Of a stretch of 9,916 nt of DNA, positions 1-6,874 are shown piece after piece. A program made the translations under genes and the position numbers. The notes beneath the pieces are model-generated. The model did not search any database, was not told the origin of the DNA, and saw nothing but the letters and a program-made list of their open reading frames with translations. Position 1 is the first letter of the stretch; every line of letters starts with the position of its first letter. The stretch spans positions 1 through 9,916 of the forward strand of contig JAFGUS010000052.1 in NCBI GenBank assembly GCA_016938395.1, in the 5' to 3' direction. This DNA is from Coriobacteriia bacterium (GTDB lineage: Bacteria; Actinomycetota; Coriobacteriia; Anaerosomatales; Anaerosomataceae).

Positions 1-182
1 ACGCTCGGGCCGTCGGCCGCACCCTTCAGCAGGGCGTGGACCGAGCCCATCACGTCGGTGGCCACCTCGTCCGCGATCGGGGTGAGGTAGTCGCGGAGCA
101 CGGTTGCGGCAGGCTGCTCGTAGCCCGAGGGCGATGGGGCTTCGATGAGGGTCTTGAAGAACTCGAAGGACTCGGGACGCAT
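1..182 (-). CDS. M42-family metallopeptidase (glutamyl aminopeptidase/cellulase M type), N-terminal part only
   Basis: This is the first 60 codons of a gene that continues past the left edge. The visible protein begins MRPESFEFFKTLIEAPSPSG and continues YEQPAATVLRDYL, a pattern typical of the N-terminus of M42 co-catalytic metal aminopeptidases: an LxEAPxPSGYE segment, then DEVxTDxMGSVHALLKG, then GPS where the first metal-ligand strand would begin. The metal-binding histidine and aspartates lie outside the window and cannot be checked. M42 enzymes are large cytoplasmic oligomers that trim amino acids from peptides. The ATG at 182-180 is preceded by an excellent Shine-Dalgarno GAGGAGG (196-190) with 7-base spacing, which fixes the start. 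The gene follows rnr in the same direction after 80 bases and may have its own promoter (221-250). Related M28/M20 peptidases are less likely because of the N-terminal motif. Confidence 0.85.
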   Translation of the reverse strand, partial: MRPESFEFFKTLIEAPSPSGYEQPAATVLRDYLTPIADEVATDVMGSVHALLKGAADGPS

Positions 183-220
183 GAAACGGCCTCCTCGGTG
201 AATAGCGGACACAGACGTTT

Positions 221-250
221 AGTGTAACGCCGGCGATGGTCAGGTGCCAG
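221..250 (-). promoter_or_regulatory. Possible promoter for the M42 peptidase gene
   Basis: On the minus strand a CTGGCA -35-like hexamer (250-245) is followed after 18 bases by a TACACT -10-like hexamer (226-221). Each matches 4 of 6 consensus positions. It sits in the 80-base gap between the rnr stop and the M42 start and would give a leader of about 30 bases that includes the strong Shine-Dalgarno. The gene could equally be read through from rnr, since no convincing terminator lies between them. Confidence 0.35.
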
Positions 251-262
251 GAGTGGTGCGGC

Positions 263-2356
263 CTATGCGAGCTCGAAGTCGAGCCGGCGCTCGGCAACGT
301 TGGCGTCGAGGATGCGCACGCGCACCTGCTGGCCGAGCCGGTACGTAGCCCCCTTGTTCTCGCCCCAGAGCATGAAGCGCTCCGCATCGAGGCGGTAGTA
401 GTCATCCGCCATGGTCTCGACGTGCACAAGCCCCTCGGCGGTGTTCTCCAGCTGAACAAAGAGGCCGAAGCCCATCACGCCGGTGATGATGCCGTCGAAG
501 ACCTCGCCGAGGTGGTTGGCCATCAGCGCAACGAGCTTCACCTTCTGCGACTCGTCCTCGGCAGCCTCGGCCTCGCGCTCCATCGTGCTTGAGTGGTCGG
601 CGAGCCACTCGAGCTCGGGCACCATGGCGGCTGTGGGCGGCTTGTCGAGCGAGCGTGTCAGCTGCGCCTTGAGCAGCCGATGGGCGATGAGATCGGGGTA
701 ACGGCGGATGGGGCTCGTGAAGTGCGTGTACGCCTCGCTCGCCAGGCCGAAGTGCGAGCCGAGGTAGTCCACATACCGCGCACGCTCGAGCGCGCGCAGC
801 AGCAGCGAGTTGATGAGGCGCTCCTCGGGCCGGCCGTGTGCGAAGGCGACGATCTTCTGGAACGTGCGCGGGCCGGCGCCGTGCATGTCCTGGACGGGGT
901 AGCCGAACTCCTTCAAGACGACGGCGACCTGCGCGAGCGCGTCGGCGTCCGGGTCCTCGTGGATGCGGTAGACCATCGGCGCTTTGGCCGCGGTCATGTG
1001 CCGCGCCACGACCTCGTTGGCGAGGATCATCGCCTCTTCGATCATGTTGGTGGCCTCGGTGCGCGAGCGCAGGACCACGCCCGTGGGCTCGCCCCGGTCA
1101 TCCAGCGTGACGCGGGCCTCCACCGTGTCGAAGTCCAGGCCGCCGCGCACGATGCGCCGCTCGTGGATGGCGTTCGCGACGGCACGGAAGTCGAGGAGCG
1201 AGCGCTCGATGGTCTCGTCAGGGAAGCCGCCGTTATCGAGCCACTCCTGCACCTCGTCGTAGTTGCAGCGGCGGTCGCTCTTCATCACCGACGGGTAGCA
1301 CTCGTAGCGCTCCACGAGGCCGGTCTTGTCGAGCAGCATCTCCACGGTGAACGTGAGGCGGTCCTCGCCCGGATTGAGCGAGCAGATGACGTTACTCAGG
1401 TGCTCGGGGAGCATGGGTAGCACGCGATCCACGAGATAGACGCTCGTGGCGCGGTGGCGCGCCTCCACGTCGATAGCCGAGTCCCAGGGCACGTAGTGAC
1501 TCACATCCGCTATGTGCACCCACAGGCGGAAGCCCTTGCCCTCGCGCGTGATCGAGATGGCGTCGTCGAAGTCGCGCGCGTCGGCCGGGTCGATGGTGAA
1601 CGTGTAGAGCTCGCGCACGTCGCGCCTACCGCGCTCGAGCTCGCCCTCGATGTCCTGGCCGAGCGCTTCGGCGGCCTCGGTCACCTCGAGCGGGAACTCG
1701 GTCTCCAGCCCGTGCTCGCGGATGACGATCTCCACATCCACGCCGGGCGCGTCCTCGGGCCCGAGCACCTCGGTGATGACGCCCTGCATGGCGTCGCGCC
1801 GGTTCGCGTACCGCGTGATACGCGCCACAACGATATCGCCGGGTTTCGCGTCGGCCGATGCCGAGGCGAGGTCCACGAACAGATCGCCCTTCACGCGCGC
1901 GTCGGTAGGTACCACGATGCCGAGCTTCCCGTGACGCTCGAAGCGACCGACCACCTCGGTGAGCGACCGCTCGATCACTTGCACCACCTCGCCGGCACGG
2001 CCGAGGTGGGTTTTCCGCGGCTCCACACGAACGGCCACGGTGTCCCCGTGCATCGCGCCGCCCGTATCGCGCTTGCCAACATAGATGTCGCCCAGCGGCG
2101 AGGACACGAACCCGAAGCCGCGCCGGTTCATCGAGAGGCGGCCCACCACGAGGTTCCGCTCACGAAGCGCGAGGTACTTCCCGCCCCCGAGCGGTGCGAC
2201 CGCGCCTGAGCGCTCGAGCTGGCCGAGCACCGTCTCGACGCGCGAGACCTCGAGCCCGGCACCCCCTTCGGCCTCGATGCGACCGGAGATCTCCTCGGCC
2301 GAAAGCGGCCCGTGCGCGTTGCGCAGTGTCTTCAGGACGAGCTTCTCGGGTCGCAT
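263..2356 (-). CDS. rnr: Ribonuclease R (RNase II/R family 3'-5' exoribonuclease)
   Basis: A complete 697-residue protein with the RNase R domain order: an N-terminal winged-helix-like segment (about 1-65), cold-shock domains (RRGFGFV at 79-84, then about 137-200), the RNB catalytic domain (about 245-570) and a C-terminal S1 domain (about 617-697). The catalytic signature TIDPADARDFDDA (254-266) contains D256, D262, D264 and D265, matching the four Mg-binding aspartates of the E. coli enzyme. The RNB signature HFTSPIRRYPDL is at 545-556. RNase R degrades structured RNA from the 3' end and serves in mRNA, rRNA and tmRNA-linked quality control. The protein ends right after S1 and lacks the lysine-rich tail of E. 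coli RNase R. The helix-turn-helix and tandem cold-shock domains favour RNase R over RNase II. The ATG at 2356 has GGAG four bases upstream. The stop is TAG. It is divergent from orf141, and smpB, a frequent neighbour in other bacteria, is not visible. Confidence 0.96.
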   Translation of the reverse strand: MRPEKLVLKTLRNAHGPLSAEEISGRIEAEGGAGLEVSRVETVLGQLERSGAVAPLGGGKYLALRERNLVVGRLSMNRRGFGFVSSPLGDIYVGKRDTGGAMHGDTVAVRVEPRKTHLGRAGEVVQVIERSLTEVVGRFERHGKLGIVVPTDARVKGDLFVDLASASADAKPGDIVVARITRYANRRDAMQGVITEVLGPEDAPGVDVEIVIREHGLETEFPLEVTEAAEALGQDIEGELERGRRDVRELYTFTIDPADARDFDDAISITREGKGFRLWVHIADVSHYVPWDSAIDVEARHRATSVYLVDRVLPMLPEHLSNVICSLNPGEDRLTFTVEMLLDKTGLVERYECYPSVMKSDRRCNYDEVQEWLDNGGFPDETIERSLLDFRAVANAIHERRIVRGGLDFDTVEARVTLDDRGEPTGVVLRSRTEATNMIEEAMILANEVVARHMTAAKAPMVYRIHEDPDADALAQVAVVLKEFGYPVQDMHGAGPRTFQKIVAFAHGRPEERLINSLLLRALERARYVDYLGSHFGLASEAYTHFTSPIRRYPDLIAHRLLKAQLTRSLDKPPTAAMVPELEWLADHSSTMEREAEAAEDESQKVKLVALMANHLGEVFDGIITGVMGFGLFVQLENTAEGLVHVETMADDYYRLDAERFMLWGENKGATYRLGQQVRVRILDANVAERRLDFELA

Positions 2357-2423
2357 GCGTCTCCGTTCCTGCGGTCCCTGCGACCGCTCGGCGGACAGGT
2401 CCCGGCGGCCGTTGCGCCTGGGG

Positions 2424-2429
2424 TAGAAT
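2424..2429 (+). promoter_or_regulatory. -10 element TAGAAT, putative leaderless promoter for the orf141 transcript
   Basis: TAGAAT matches the -10 consensus at 5 of 6 positions and is the most AT-rich hexamer in the 123-base gap between the divergent genes rnr and orf141. No -35 hexamer is recognisable at 16-18 bases upstream. The element is followed by six bases (CAACGT) and then ATG at 2436, the spacing expected if transcription begins at or next to that ATG. Actinobacterial leaderless promoters often look like this (TANNNT, 6-7 bases, start codon, weak -35). No promoter for rnr was convincingly recognised in the same gap. Confidence 0.45.
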
Positions 2430-2435
2430 CAACGT

Positions 2436-2480
2436 ATGGTGCAACCTTACACCGCTACGCCCACAACGCAGGAGTCGTGA
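2436..2480 (+). CDS. Short upstream ORF (14 codons), putative leader peptide overlapping the orf141 start
   Basis: ATG at 2436 opens a 14-codon frame encoding MVQPYTATPTTQES and closes with TGA at 2478-2480. That TGA shares its last base with the ATG of orf141 (TGATG), a classic arrangement for translational coupling by termination and reinitiation. The GGAG used by orf141 (2471-2474) lies inside its last codons. Its start falls six bases after the TAGAAT -10 element, so it would be translated from a leaderless mRNA. The peptide has four threonines but no run of one amino acid that would clearly indicate attenuation. It could be chance: an ORF this short has no statistical support by itself, and only its placement makes it a candidate. 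Confidence 0.35.
   Translation: MVQPYTATPTTQES
2438..2453. promoter_or_regulatory. Imperfect palindrome, possible operator between rnr and orf141
   Basis: GGTGCAACCTTACACC is an imperfect inverted repeat with half sites GGTGCAAC and GGTGTAAG. The core TGCAACCTTACA (2440-2451) fits TGYAA-NN-TTRCA. It overlaps the predicted transcription start of orf141, where a bound repressor would block initiation, and it lies 85-100 bases upstream of the rnr start. The regulator is unknown. A 16-base imperfect palindrome can occur by chance. Confidence 0.25.
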
Positions 2481-2905
2481 TGCATGTGGCCCGCACACTC
2501 CCCCCGCTGCTCGTCGGAGACGGCACCCTCACCAACCCGCGCGACATGGTGCGCGCGCTTGAGACGGTGGAGACGTTCACCTACCGCTACCTCGTGGACG
2601 GCGATCTGATCACCGAGGGCAAGGCGACGCTCGTGCGCATCATGGCCGATGAGGAGTCAGCGAGTGTTCTCGTCAATGGCTGCCTGTTCCTGAACGTGGC
2701 GAGCTTCCAGTACCTGAACTTCCATACGGATGACGAGGGCCAGGCGCGCCTCGAGCTGTTCGTCGAGGGAGCCGAGCTCGAGATCACGCCGCTCGACGAG
2801 CCCGAGCTGCGCTCCGGCCAGCGTCAGGTGATCCGCTTCATGGAGGAGAGCGTCTTTGACGCCAGCTCCATCGTCTCGCTCGACGACGAGGACGAGGACG
2901 AGTAG
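2480..2905 (+). CDS. Uncharacterised 141-residue protein with acidic C-terminal tail (orf141)
   Basis: I do not recognise a family. The chosen start is ATG at 2480, with GGAG (2471-2474) five bases upstream; an in-frame GTG lies directly before it. An open frame extends further upstream, but it runs back across the promoter region and into rnr. The protein has no signal peptide or membrane segment. Residues 30-110 look like alternating beta strands and turns (FTYRYLVDGDLITEGKATLV, ASVLVNGCLFLNVASFQYLN, then RLELFVEGAELEITPL). A polar helix-like stretch follows (about 111-130), and the chain ends in a seven-residue acidic tail, DDEDEDE (135-141), encoded partly by a repeated GACGAG hexamer. 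A single cysteine lies at 68. The composition suggests a small soluble cytoplasmic protein. It is the only plus-strand gene here, divergent from rnr and convergent with the S41 peptidase gene, so it is probably a one-gene transcript. Codon use and GC resemble the neighbours, so there is no sign of recent transfer. The stop is TAG. Confidence 0.8.
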   Translation: MHVARTLPPLLVGDGTLTNPRDMVRALETVETFTYRYLVDGDLITEGKATLVRIMADEESASVLVNGCLFLNVASFQYLNFHTDDEGQARLELFVEGAELEITPLDEPELRSGQRQVIRFMEESVFDASSIVSLDDEDEDE

Positions 2906-2988
2906 AGCCTCAGCGGAAGAGACACCCCGCCGCCGCGCGCCGCATCCGATCTGACGAGCAGCCGTTTCGAGATTGCGGGCGGAGCCGT

Positions 2989-4167
2989 CTACAACTCGCC
3001 CTTGAGCACCTCGATCGCCTTCTGCAGCTGGGTATCGGTAGCCTTGTCCATCTGCAGCTCGGGCTCCATCTCCACGATCACGTCGGGTGTCAGGCCCACC
3101 TGGTCGATGACCTGGCCCTTGGGCGTGAGGTAGTGCGCGATCGTGAGCTTGATCGCCCCTCCGAAGGAGAGCTCGTCGATCTGCTGCACGCTCCCCTTGC
3201 CGAAGCTCTGCTCGCCCACGAGGGTGGCACGCGCGTAGTCCTGCAGCGCCCCGCCGACGATCTCGCTTGCGGAAGCCGAGTTGCCGTTGATGAGCACCAC
3301 GAGCGGCGCATCGGTGATCACGTTGCCGTCCGCCCGGTGCTCCTCGAGCGTGCCGTTGCGATCCTCAACGCGCACGATGACGCCGTCGGCGATGAACAGC
3401 GAACTCACGTCGACCGAGGCCGAGAGCAGCCCACCCGGGTTGTCGCGTAGGTCGAGGATGAAGCCTTCGGCACCCTCGGAGGCGAGCTTCTCGATCTCGT
3501 CGCGGAGATCGCCGGCTGCCAACTGATTGAACGTGTAGAGCCGGATGTAGCCGACGTTGCCCTCGAGCATCTCGCTCTCGGTGTTGGGCACGTCGATGCG
3601 GGCGCGCGTGATGACGAAGTCGCGGACTTCGGTGTCCTCGCCGCGGCGGATGCCGAGGGTCACCTGCGTACCCTCCTCGCCCCGGATGCGCAGCACCGCC
3701 TCATCCACGTCCCACTTGGGGCGGCTCTCGCCGTCGATGGTGACGATCACATCGTCGGCCTCGAGCCCGGCCGCCTCGGCGGGCGTTCCGGCGATGACCG
3801 ACATGATGACAAGGTCGTCCTCGCGGTTGGCGATCGTCACACCGATGCCGTAGAAGGCGCCGGAGCTCTGCTCGCTGAAGTACCGGTAGTGCTCGGGGTC
3901 GAAGTAGACCGCATGCGGGTCACCGAGCCCCTCGAGCATGCCCCGGATGGCGCCGGCGGTGATCGATGTCTCGCTCGCGGGCTCGAGTGCCTGGCGGTCG
4001 ATGATGTCGGCCACCTCGGACACGGCGTCTTCCAGATCGACCGAACCAGCCGACGGGATGGGGTTGGCGCGCGTCGCACGGTCGAAGAAGACCCCGCCAG
4101 CGAACGCGGCAACCACGAGTATGAGCACGGCGGTTACGCCGGCAACAACCTTCAGCAGTGTGTTCAT
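2989..4167 (-). CDS. ctpA: S41-family C-terminal processing peptidase (CtpA/Prc type), membrane-anchored
   Basis: A complete 392-residue serine protease. Residues 5-27 form an N-terminal membrane anchor or signal segment, so the catalytic part acts outside the membrane. A PDZ domain (about 105-185) contains YGIGV and GTPAEAAGLEADDVI, and the S41 peptidase domain occupies about 190-370. The motif RDNPGG is at 241-246. The catalytic serine S299 in GNSASASEI and lysine K324 in FGKGSVQQ are exactly 25 residues apart, as in known C-terminal processing peptidases. Q328 fits the third member of the Ser-Lys-Gln triad. Family members cleave the C-termini of envelope proteins and often control peptidoglycan hydrolases. 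The ATG at 4167 lies six bases after the ftsX stop, so cotranslation with ftsEX is likely. The ribosome would use AAGG or AGGG within the ftsX end. The stop is TAG. Assignment to S41 is firm; the specific substrate is unknown. Confidence 0.93.
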   Translation of the reverse strand: MNTLLKVVAGVTAVLILVVAAFAGGVFFDRATRANPIPSAGSVDLEDAVSEVADIIDRQALEPASETSITAGAIRGMLEGLGDPHAVYFDPEHYRYFSEQSSGAFYGIGVTIANREDDLVIMSVIAGTPAEAAGLEADDVIVTIDGESRPKWDVDEAVLRIRGEEGTQVTLGIRRGEDTEVRDFVITRARIDVPNTESEMLEGNVGYIRLYTFNQLAAGDLRDEIEKLASEGAEGFILDLRDNPGGLLSASVDVSSLFIADGVIVRVEDRNGTLEEHRADGNVITDAPLVVLINGNSASASEIVGGALQDYARATLVGEQSFGKGSVQQIDELSFGGAIKLTIAHYLTPKGQVIDQVGLTPDVIVEMEPELQMDKATDTQLQKAIEVLKGEL

Positions 4168-4173
4168 GCCACC

Positions 4174-5091
4174 CTAGACCTTGAGATAGCGCCTCAGCGC
4201 GAGTCCGGAACCCAGGAGGCCGATGATGATGCCGCCCACGATCAGGATGAGCGAAACCTGTGCCGCCGCAGCGCCCTCGAGCGAGAGCGGCAGGAACGGC
4301 AGTGACGTCTTGGCCTCGGGCAGCACGTAGAGCCACACGATGCTCAGCGTGCCGATGGCCAGCCCGGCGCCGATGAGGCTCTGGATGATGCCCTCCATGA
4401 GGAACGGCGTGCGGATGAACCAGTTGGACGCGCCGACGAGCCGCATGATGGCGATCTCCTTGCGGCGTGCATAGATGGCGAGCCTGATCGCGTTGTTGAT
4501 GAAGATCAGGCTGATGACGCCGAGCATCGCGATGAACGCCACGCTGAGCGTGCGCAGGATGCGCGTGAACGTGAAGAGCTGGTTGACGATCTGCTGCCCG
4601 TACTTGAGCGACTTCTCGGGCTCGTCGGGCCGGTCGGCCACCTTGGGGAACGTGGGGTTGGTCTTGATGGCCTCGACCACGAGCATGACGTCACGCGGGT
4701 CGTTGAGGTCGACATCGAGCGACGCGGGCAGCGGGTTACCCTCGAGCTGCTCCACGATCTCGGGGCTGTCCTGGACGATGGTGTTCTTGAAGTCCTCGAG
4801 CGCCTGCTCCTTCGAGGTGTAGGACACCGCCTTCACGCGCGCATCGGAGACGAGCGTCTGCTGAAGCGCGTCCACGTCCTCGGGTGCGGCGCCGTCTTTC
4901 AGGAAGATGCGGATCGAGACCTTCTCCTCCACCGACTCGACGACCTGCGTCAGCAGGAAGCCCGAGCCCACCGAGACGCCCACGAGAAGCAGCGACAGGT
5001 AGATGGTGATGATGGCACCGAGGCTCATCACCCAGTTGCGCTTGAAGCTGACGAACGACTCCTTGATGAAGTAGCCGACGTTAATCGCCAT
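4174..5091 (-). CDS. ftsX: Cell division ABC transporter-like permease FtsX
   Basis: A 305-residue membrane protein with FtsX architecture: a short cytoplasmic N-terminus with [17 protein letters not shown], a first membrane helix (about 21-49), a large extracellular loop (about 50-175), then three further helices (about 180-203, 232-258 and 278-299). The conserved cytoplasmic segment [19 protein letters not shown] (209-227) and the following FLMEG identify the FtsX/MacB-like permease fold. FtsX pairs with the ATPase FtsE and transmits ATP hydrolysis across the membrane to activate peptidoglycan hydrolases at division or elongation sites. Its ATG at 5091 lies within the last codons of ftsE (11-base overlap), so the two are translationally coupled. 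The next gene downstream is the S41 peptidase rather than an obvious M23 or CHAP hydrolase partner. The stop is TAG. Confidence 0.95.
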   Translation of the reverse strand: MAINVGYFIKESFVSFKRNWVMSLGAIITIYLSLLLVGVSVGSGFLLTQVVESVEEKVSIRIFLKDGAAPEDVDALQQTLVSDARVKAVSYTSKEQALEDFKNTIVQDSPEIVEQLEGNPLPASLDVDLNDPRDVMLVVEAIKTNPTFPKVADRPDEPEKSLKYGQQIVNQLFTFTRILRTLSVAFIAMLGVISLIFINNAIRLAIYARRKEIAIMRLVGASNWFIRTPFLMEGIIQSLIGAGLAIGTLSIVWLYVLPEAKTSLPFLPLSLEGAAAAQVSLILIVGGIIIGLLGSGLALRRYLKV

Positions 5092-5770
5092 AGCCGTACA
5101 CCCCCCGGTCCTGGTCGCGAACGACCTTCCCGCCTTCCAGGGCGATGACGCGCTTGCGCATCTCGTCGACCATCTCGCGGTCGTGGGTGGCGACGAGCAC
5201 GGTGGTGCCGGTCTTGTTGATGCGGTTCAGCAGGCTCATGATGCCGAGCGAGGTCGCCGGATCGAGGTTGCCGGTGGGCTCGTCGGCCAGCAGCAGCGGC
5301 GGGCGGTTGACGAACGCTCGCGCGATCGAGACGCGCTGCTGCTCGCCACCCGAGAGCTCGTCGGGGTAGCTCTCCATCTTGTCCTCGAGACCGACAAGCC
5401 TCAGCACCTCGGGCACCTGTGTGCGCACGACGTGCTTGCTCCGGCCGATGACCTCGAGAGTGAACGCCACGTTCTCGTACGTGGTCTTGTTCGGCAGCAG
5501 CTTGAAGTCCTGGAACACGCACCCGATGTTGCGGCGCAGGTACGGGACCTTCCAGCTCTTCATCTTGGTCAGGTCCTGTCCGGCCACGACGATCTGGCCG
5601 CGCGTGGGCAGCAGCTCGCGGAGCAGCAGACGAATGAACGTCGACTTGCCCGAGCCCGAGTGGCCCACCAGGAACACGAACTCGCCCTGCTCGATCTCAA
5701 CGGTGCACGAATCCAAAGCGGGCGGTTTGTTCGGAACGTAGATCTTACTGACGTTCCGCATCGATATCAT
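5081..5770 (-). CDS. ftsE: Cell division ATP-binding protein FtsE
   Basis: A 229-residue ABC ATPase of the usual FtsE length. It shows Walker [10 protein letters not shown] (36-44), the Q-loop in VFQDFKLLP (85-93, Q87), the ABC signature LSGGEQQR (139-146), Walker [13 protein letters not shown] (159-170) and the H-loop histidine H196 in VATHD. The start [19 protein letters not shown] and the [15 protein letters not shown] stretch after the Q-loop are FtsE-like rather than LolD- or MacB-like, and the overlap with ftsX confirms this. The protein sits on the inner face of the membrane bound to FtsX. The ATG at 5770 has GGAG seven bases upstream; a second in-frame ATG at 5761 is less well placed. 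A -10-like TAGACT lies 35 bases upstream in a 162-base intergenic region, so ftsEX and ctpA probably form their own transcription unit. The stop is TAA, the only TAA in this window. Confidence 0.96.
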   Translation of the reverse strand: MISMRNVSKIYVPNKPPALDSCTVEIEQGEFVFLVGHSGSGKSTFIRLLLRELLPTRGQIVVAGQDLTKMKSWKVPYLRRNIGCVFQDFKLLPNKTTYENVAFTLEVIGRSKHVVRTQVPEVLRLVGLEDKMESYPDELSGGEQQRVSIARAFVNRPPLLLADEPTGNLDPATSLGIMSLLNRINKTGTTVLVATHDREMVDEMRKRVIALEGGKVVRDQDRGVYGYGD

Positions 5771-5932
5771 AGGGGTGCTCCATCCATGCGACGATTCCCG
5801 CGATAGTCTAGCAGAATGCGCGCCGCAAACGCCTCGGCGACACCGGTCCGTTATGCGCTACACGAATTCTCCACAGGTGCCCGGTTCGCCACAGAGCGCT
5901 GTTCGCCTGCCGCGCGGGCGACCATACCCGCC
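5771..5932 (-). promoter_or_regulatory. Intergenic region upstream of ftsE with a putative -10 element
   Basis: This 162-base gap separates the transketolase operon from ftsE. On the minus strand TAGACT (5810-5805) matches the -10 consensus at 4 of 6 positions and would give a leader of about 28 bases before the ftsE ATG, including GGAG. No good -35 hexamer is visible at 16-18 bases. The left-hand GTTCGCC heptamers (5884-5890 and 5901-5907) lie about 75-100 bases upstream of this -10 and are listed separately. The distal end next to the transketolase stop can form a short GGGCG/CGCCC hairpin without a U-run, so termination there is uncertain. Confidence 0.35.
5884..5907. repeat. Heptamer direct repeat GTTCGCC flanking a small inverted repeat
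   Basis: GTTCGCC occurs at 5884-5890 and again at 5901-5907 with a 17-base period, and the intervening bases include ACAGAGCGCTGT-like dyad symmetry. It lies upstream of the predicted ftsE promoter. It could be a transcription factor site, but the short length makes chance a fair explanation. Confidence 0.2.
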
Positions 5933-6874
5933 CTACCGCCGCCTCTGAAGCACCTCACGTGCCGCCTCAGCGATGTGCGCGGCCGTGAGTCCGAAGTGCT
6001 CCATAAGCTCCGCCGGCTCGCCCGAGGTGCCGAAGACGTCGCGCACGCCCACGCGCGCAAGCGGCACCGGCGCGTGCTCGCCGAGTGCCTCGGCCACCGC
6101 CGAGCCCAGCCCACCGATGATCGAGTGCTCCTCGCAGGTCACTACCGCACCGGTCTTGGCCGCCGAGGCTGCGATGGTCTCCACGTCGAGCGGCTTGATG
6201 GTGGCGACGTCGAGCACCTCGGCCTGGATGCCATCGGCTGCGAGCAGGTCCGCCGCGCCGAGTGCCTGCTCGACCATCACACCGCAGGCGGCGAGCGTGA
6301 CGTGCGTTCCCTCGCGCAGCACACGGGCCTTGCCCAACTCGAAGCGGTAGCCCTCCTCATACAGGAGCGGCGCGGCGACCCGGCCGAGCCGGACGTAGAA
6401 CGGGCCCGGCATGGTGGCGGCCACGCGGAGCGCTGCCTTGGCCGCGGTGAAGTCGGCCGGTACGAGCACCCGCATGCCGGGAAGCACGCGCATGAGTGCG
6501 ATGTCCTCCACCATCTGGTGACTGCCACCATCGGGGCCCACGGTGATGCCGGCATGCGTGGGCGCAAGCTTCACGTTGAGGTTGGAGTAGCAGACGGTGT
6601 TGCGCACCTGATCGTACGCACGGCCGGTGGCGAAGACCGCGAACGATCCGGTGAACGCCACCTTGCCCGCCACCGCGAGGCCCGCGGCTGTACCGATCAT
6701 GTTCTGTTCGGCGATGCCCACGTTGAAGAAGCGGTCGGGGTAGACCGCGGCGAACTTGGCCGTGGTGGTCGAGCCGGAGAGGTCCGCATCGACGGCCACG
6801 ACATCCACGCCCTCGGCGGCGAGTTCGATGAGTGCCTCGCCGAACGCTTCGCGGGTTGCTCGCTTGGTGCTCAT
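5933..6874 (-). CDS. Transketolase, C-terminal subunit (split transketolase)
   Basis: A 313-residue protein covering the pyrimidine-binding and C-terminal domains of transketolase. The catalytic glutamate that activates thiamine diphosphate is E56 in FFNVGIAEQNMIGTAAGLA (49-67). The pyrimidine domain includes LAPTHAGITVGPDGGSHQ (103-120), with H107 and H119 in positions of the substrate-binding histidines, and the C-terminal domain has the VVTCEEHSIIGGLGSAVAE segment. It complements the N-terminal subunit encoded just upstream, and the two together should form one transketolase active site at their interface. The enzyme moves two-carbon units between sugar phosphates in the non-oxidative pentose phosphate pathway. 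The ATG overlaps the upstream stop (ATGA) and has GGGGAG (6886-6881) six bases upstream, so coupled translation should keep subunits equal. DXP synthase is excluded by the split format and motifs; specialised transketolase-like enzymes acting on other sugars cannot be excluded. The stop is TAG. Confidence 0.93.
   Translation of the reverse strand: MSTKRATREAFGEALIELAAEGVDVVAVDADLSGSTTTAKFAAVYPDRFFNVGIAEQNMIGTAAGLAVAGKVAFTGSFAVFATGRAYDQVRNTVCYSNLNVKLAPTHAGITVGPDGGSHQMVEDIALMRVLPGMRVLVPADFTAAKAALRVAATMPGPFYVRLGRVAAPLLYEEGYRFELGKARVLREGTHVTLAACGVMVEQALGAADLLAADGIQAEVLDVATIKPLDVETIAASAAKTGAVVTCEEHSIIGGLGSAVAEALGEHAPVPLARVGVRDVFGTSGEPAELMEHFGLTAAHIAEAAREVLQRRR

Noticed and set aside
593..1420. A 275-codon plus-strand frame inside rnr (and a further 251-codon one at 1454-2209)
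   Set aside because: Both lie wholly opposite the RNase R gene, have no ribosome site or recognisable domain, and show the composition of a codon-shadow.
2312..2479. N-terminal extension of orf141 by 56 codons
   Set aside because: The extension would overlap the rnr coding sequence and run through the predicted promoter, and its composition does not resemble the rest of the protein. The ATG at 2480 has a good GGAG.
2882..2902. GACGAG hexamer repeat at the end of orf141, as a possible slippage repeat
   Set aside because: It simply encodes the Asp/Glu tail with preferred GC-rich codons and has too few copies to be treated as a functional repeat.
2977..3001. Hairpin GGGCGGAG / CTCGCCC across the ctpA stop, possible bidirectional terminator for orf141 and ctpA
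   Set aside because: The stem has a one-base bulge, the loop is about ten bases and no U-run follows on either strand. In a GC-rich region such stems are common. The rest of the 83-base convergent gap holds nothing else I can support.
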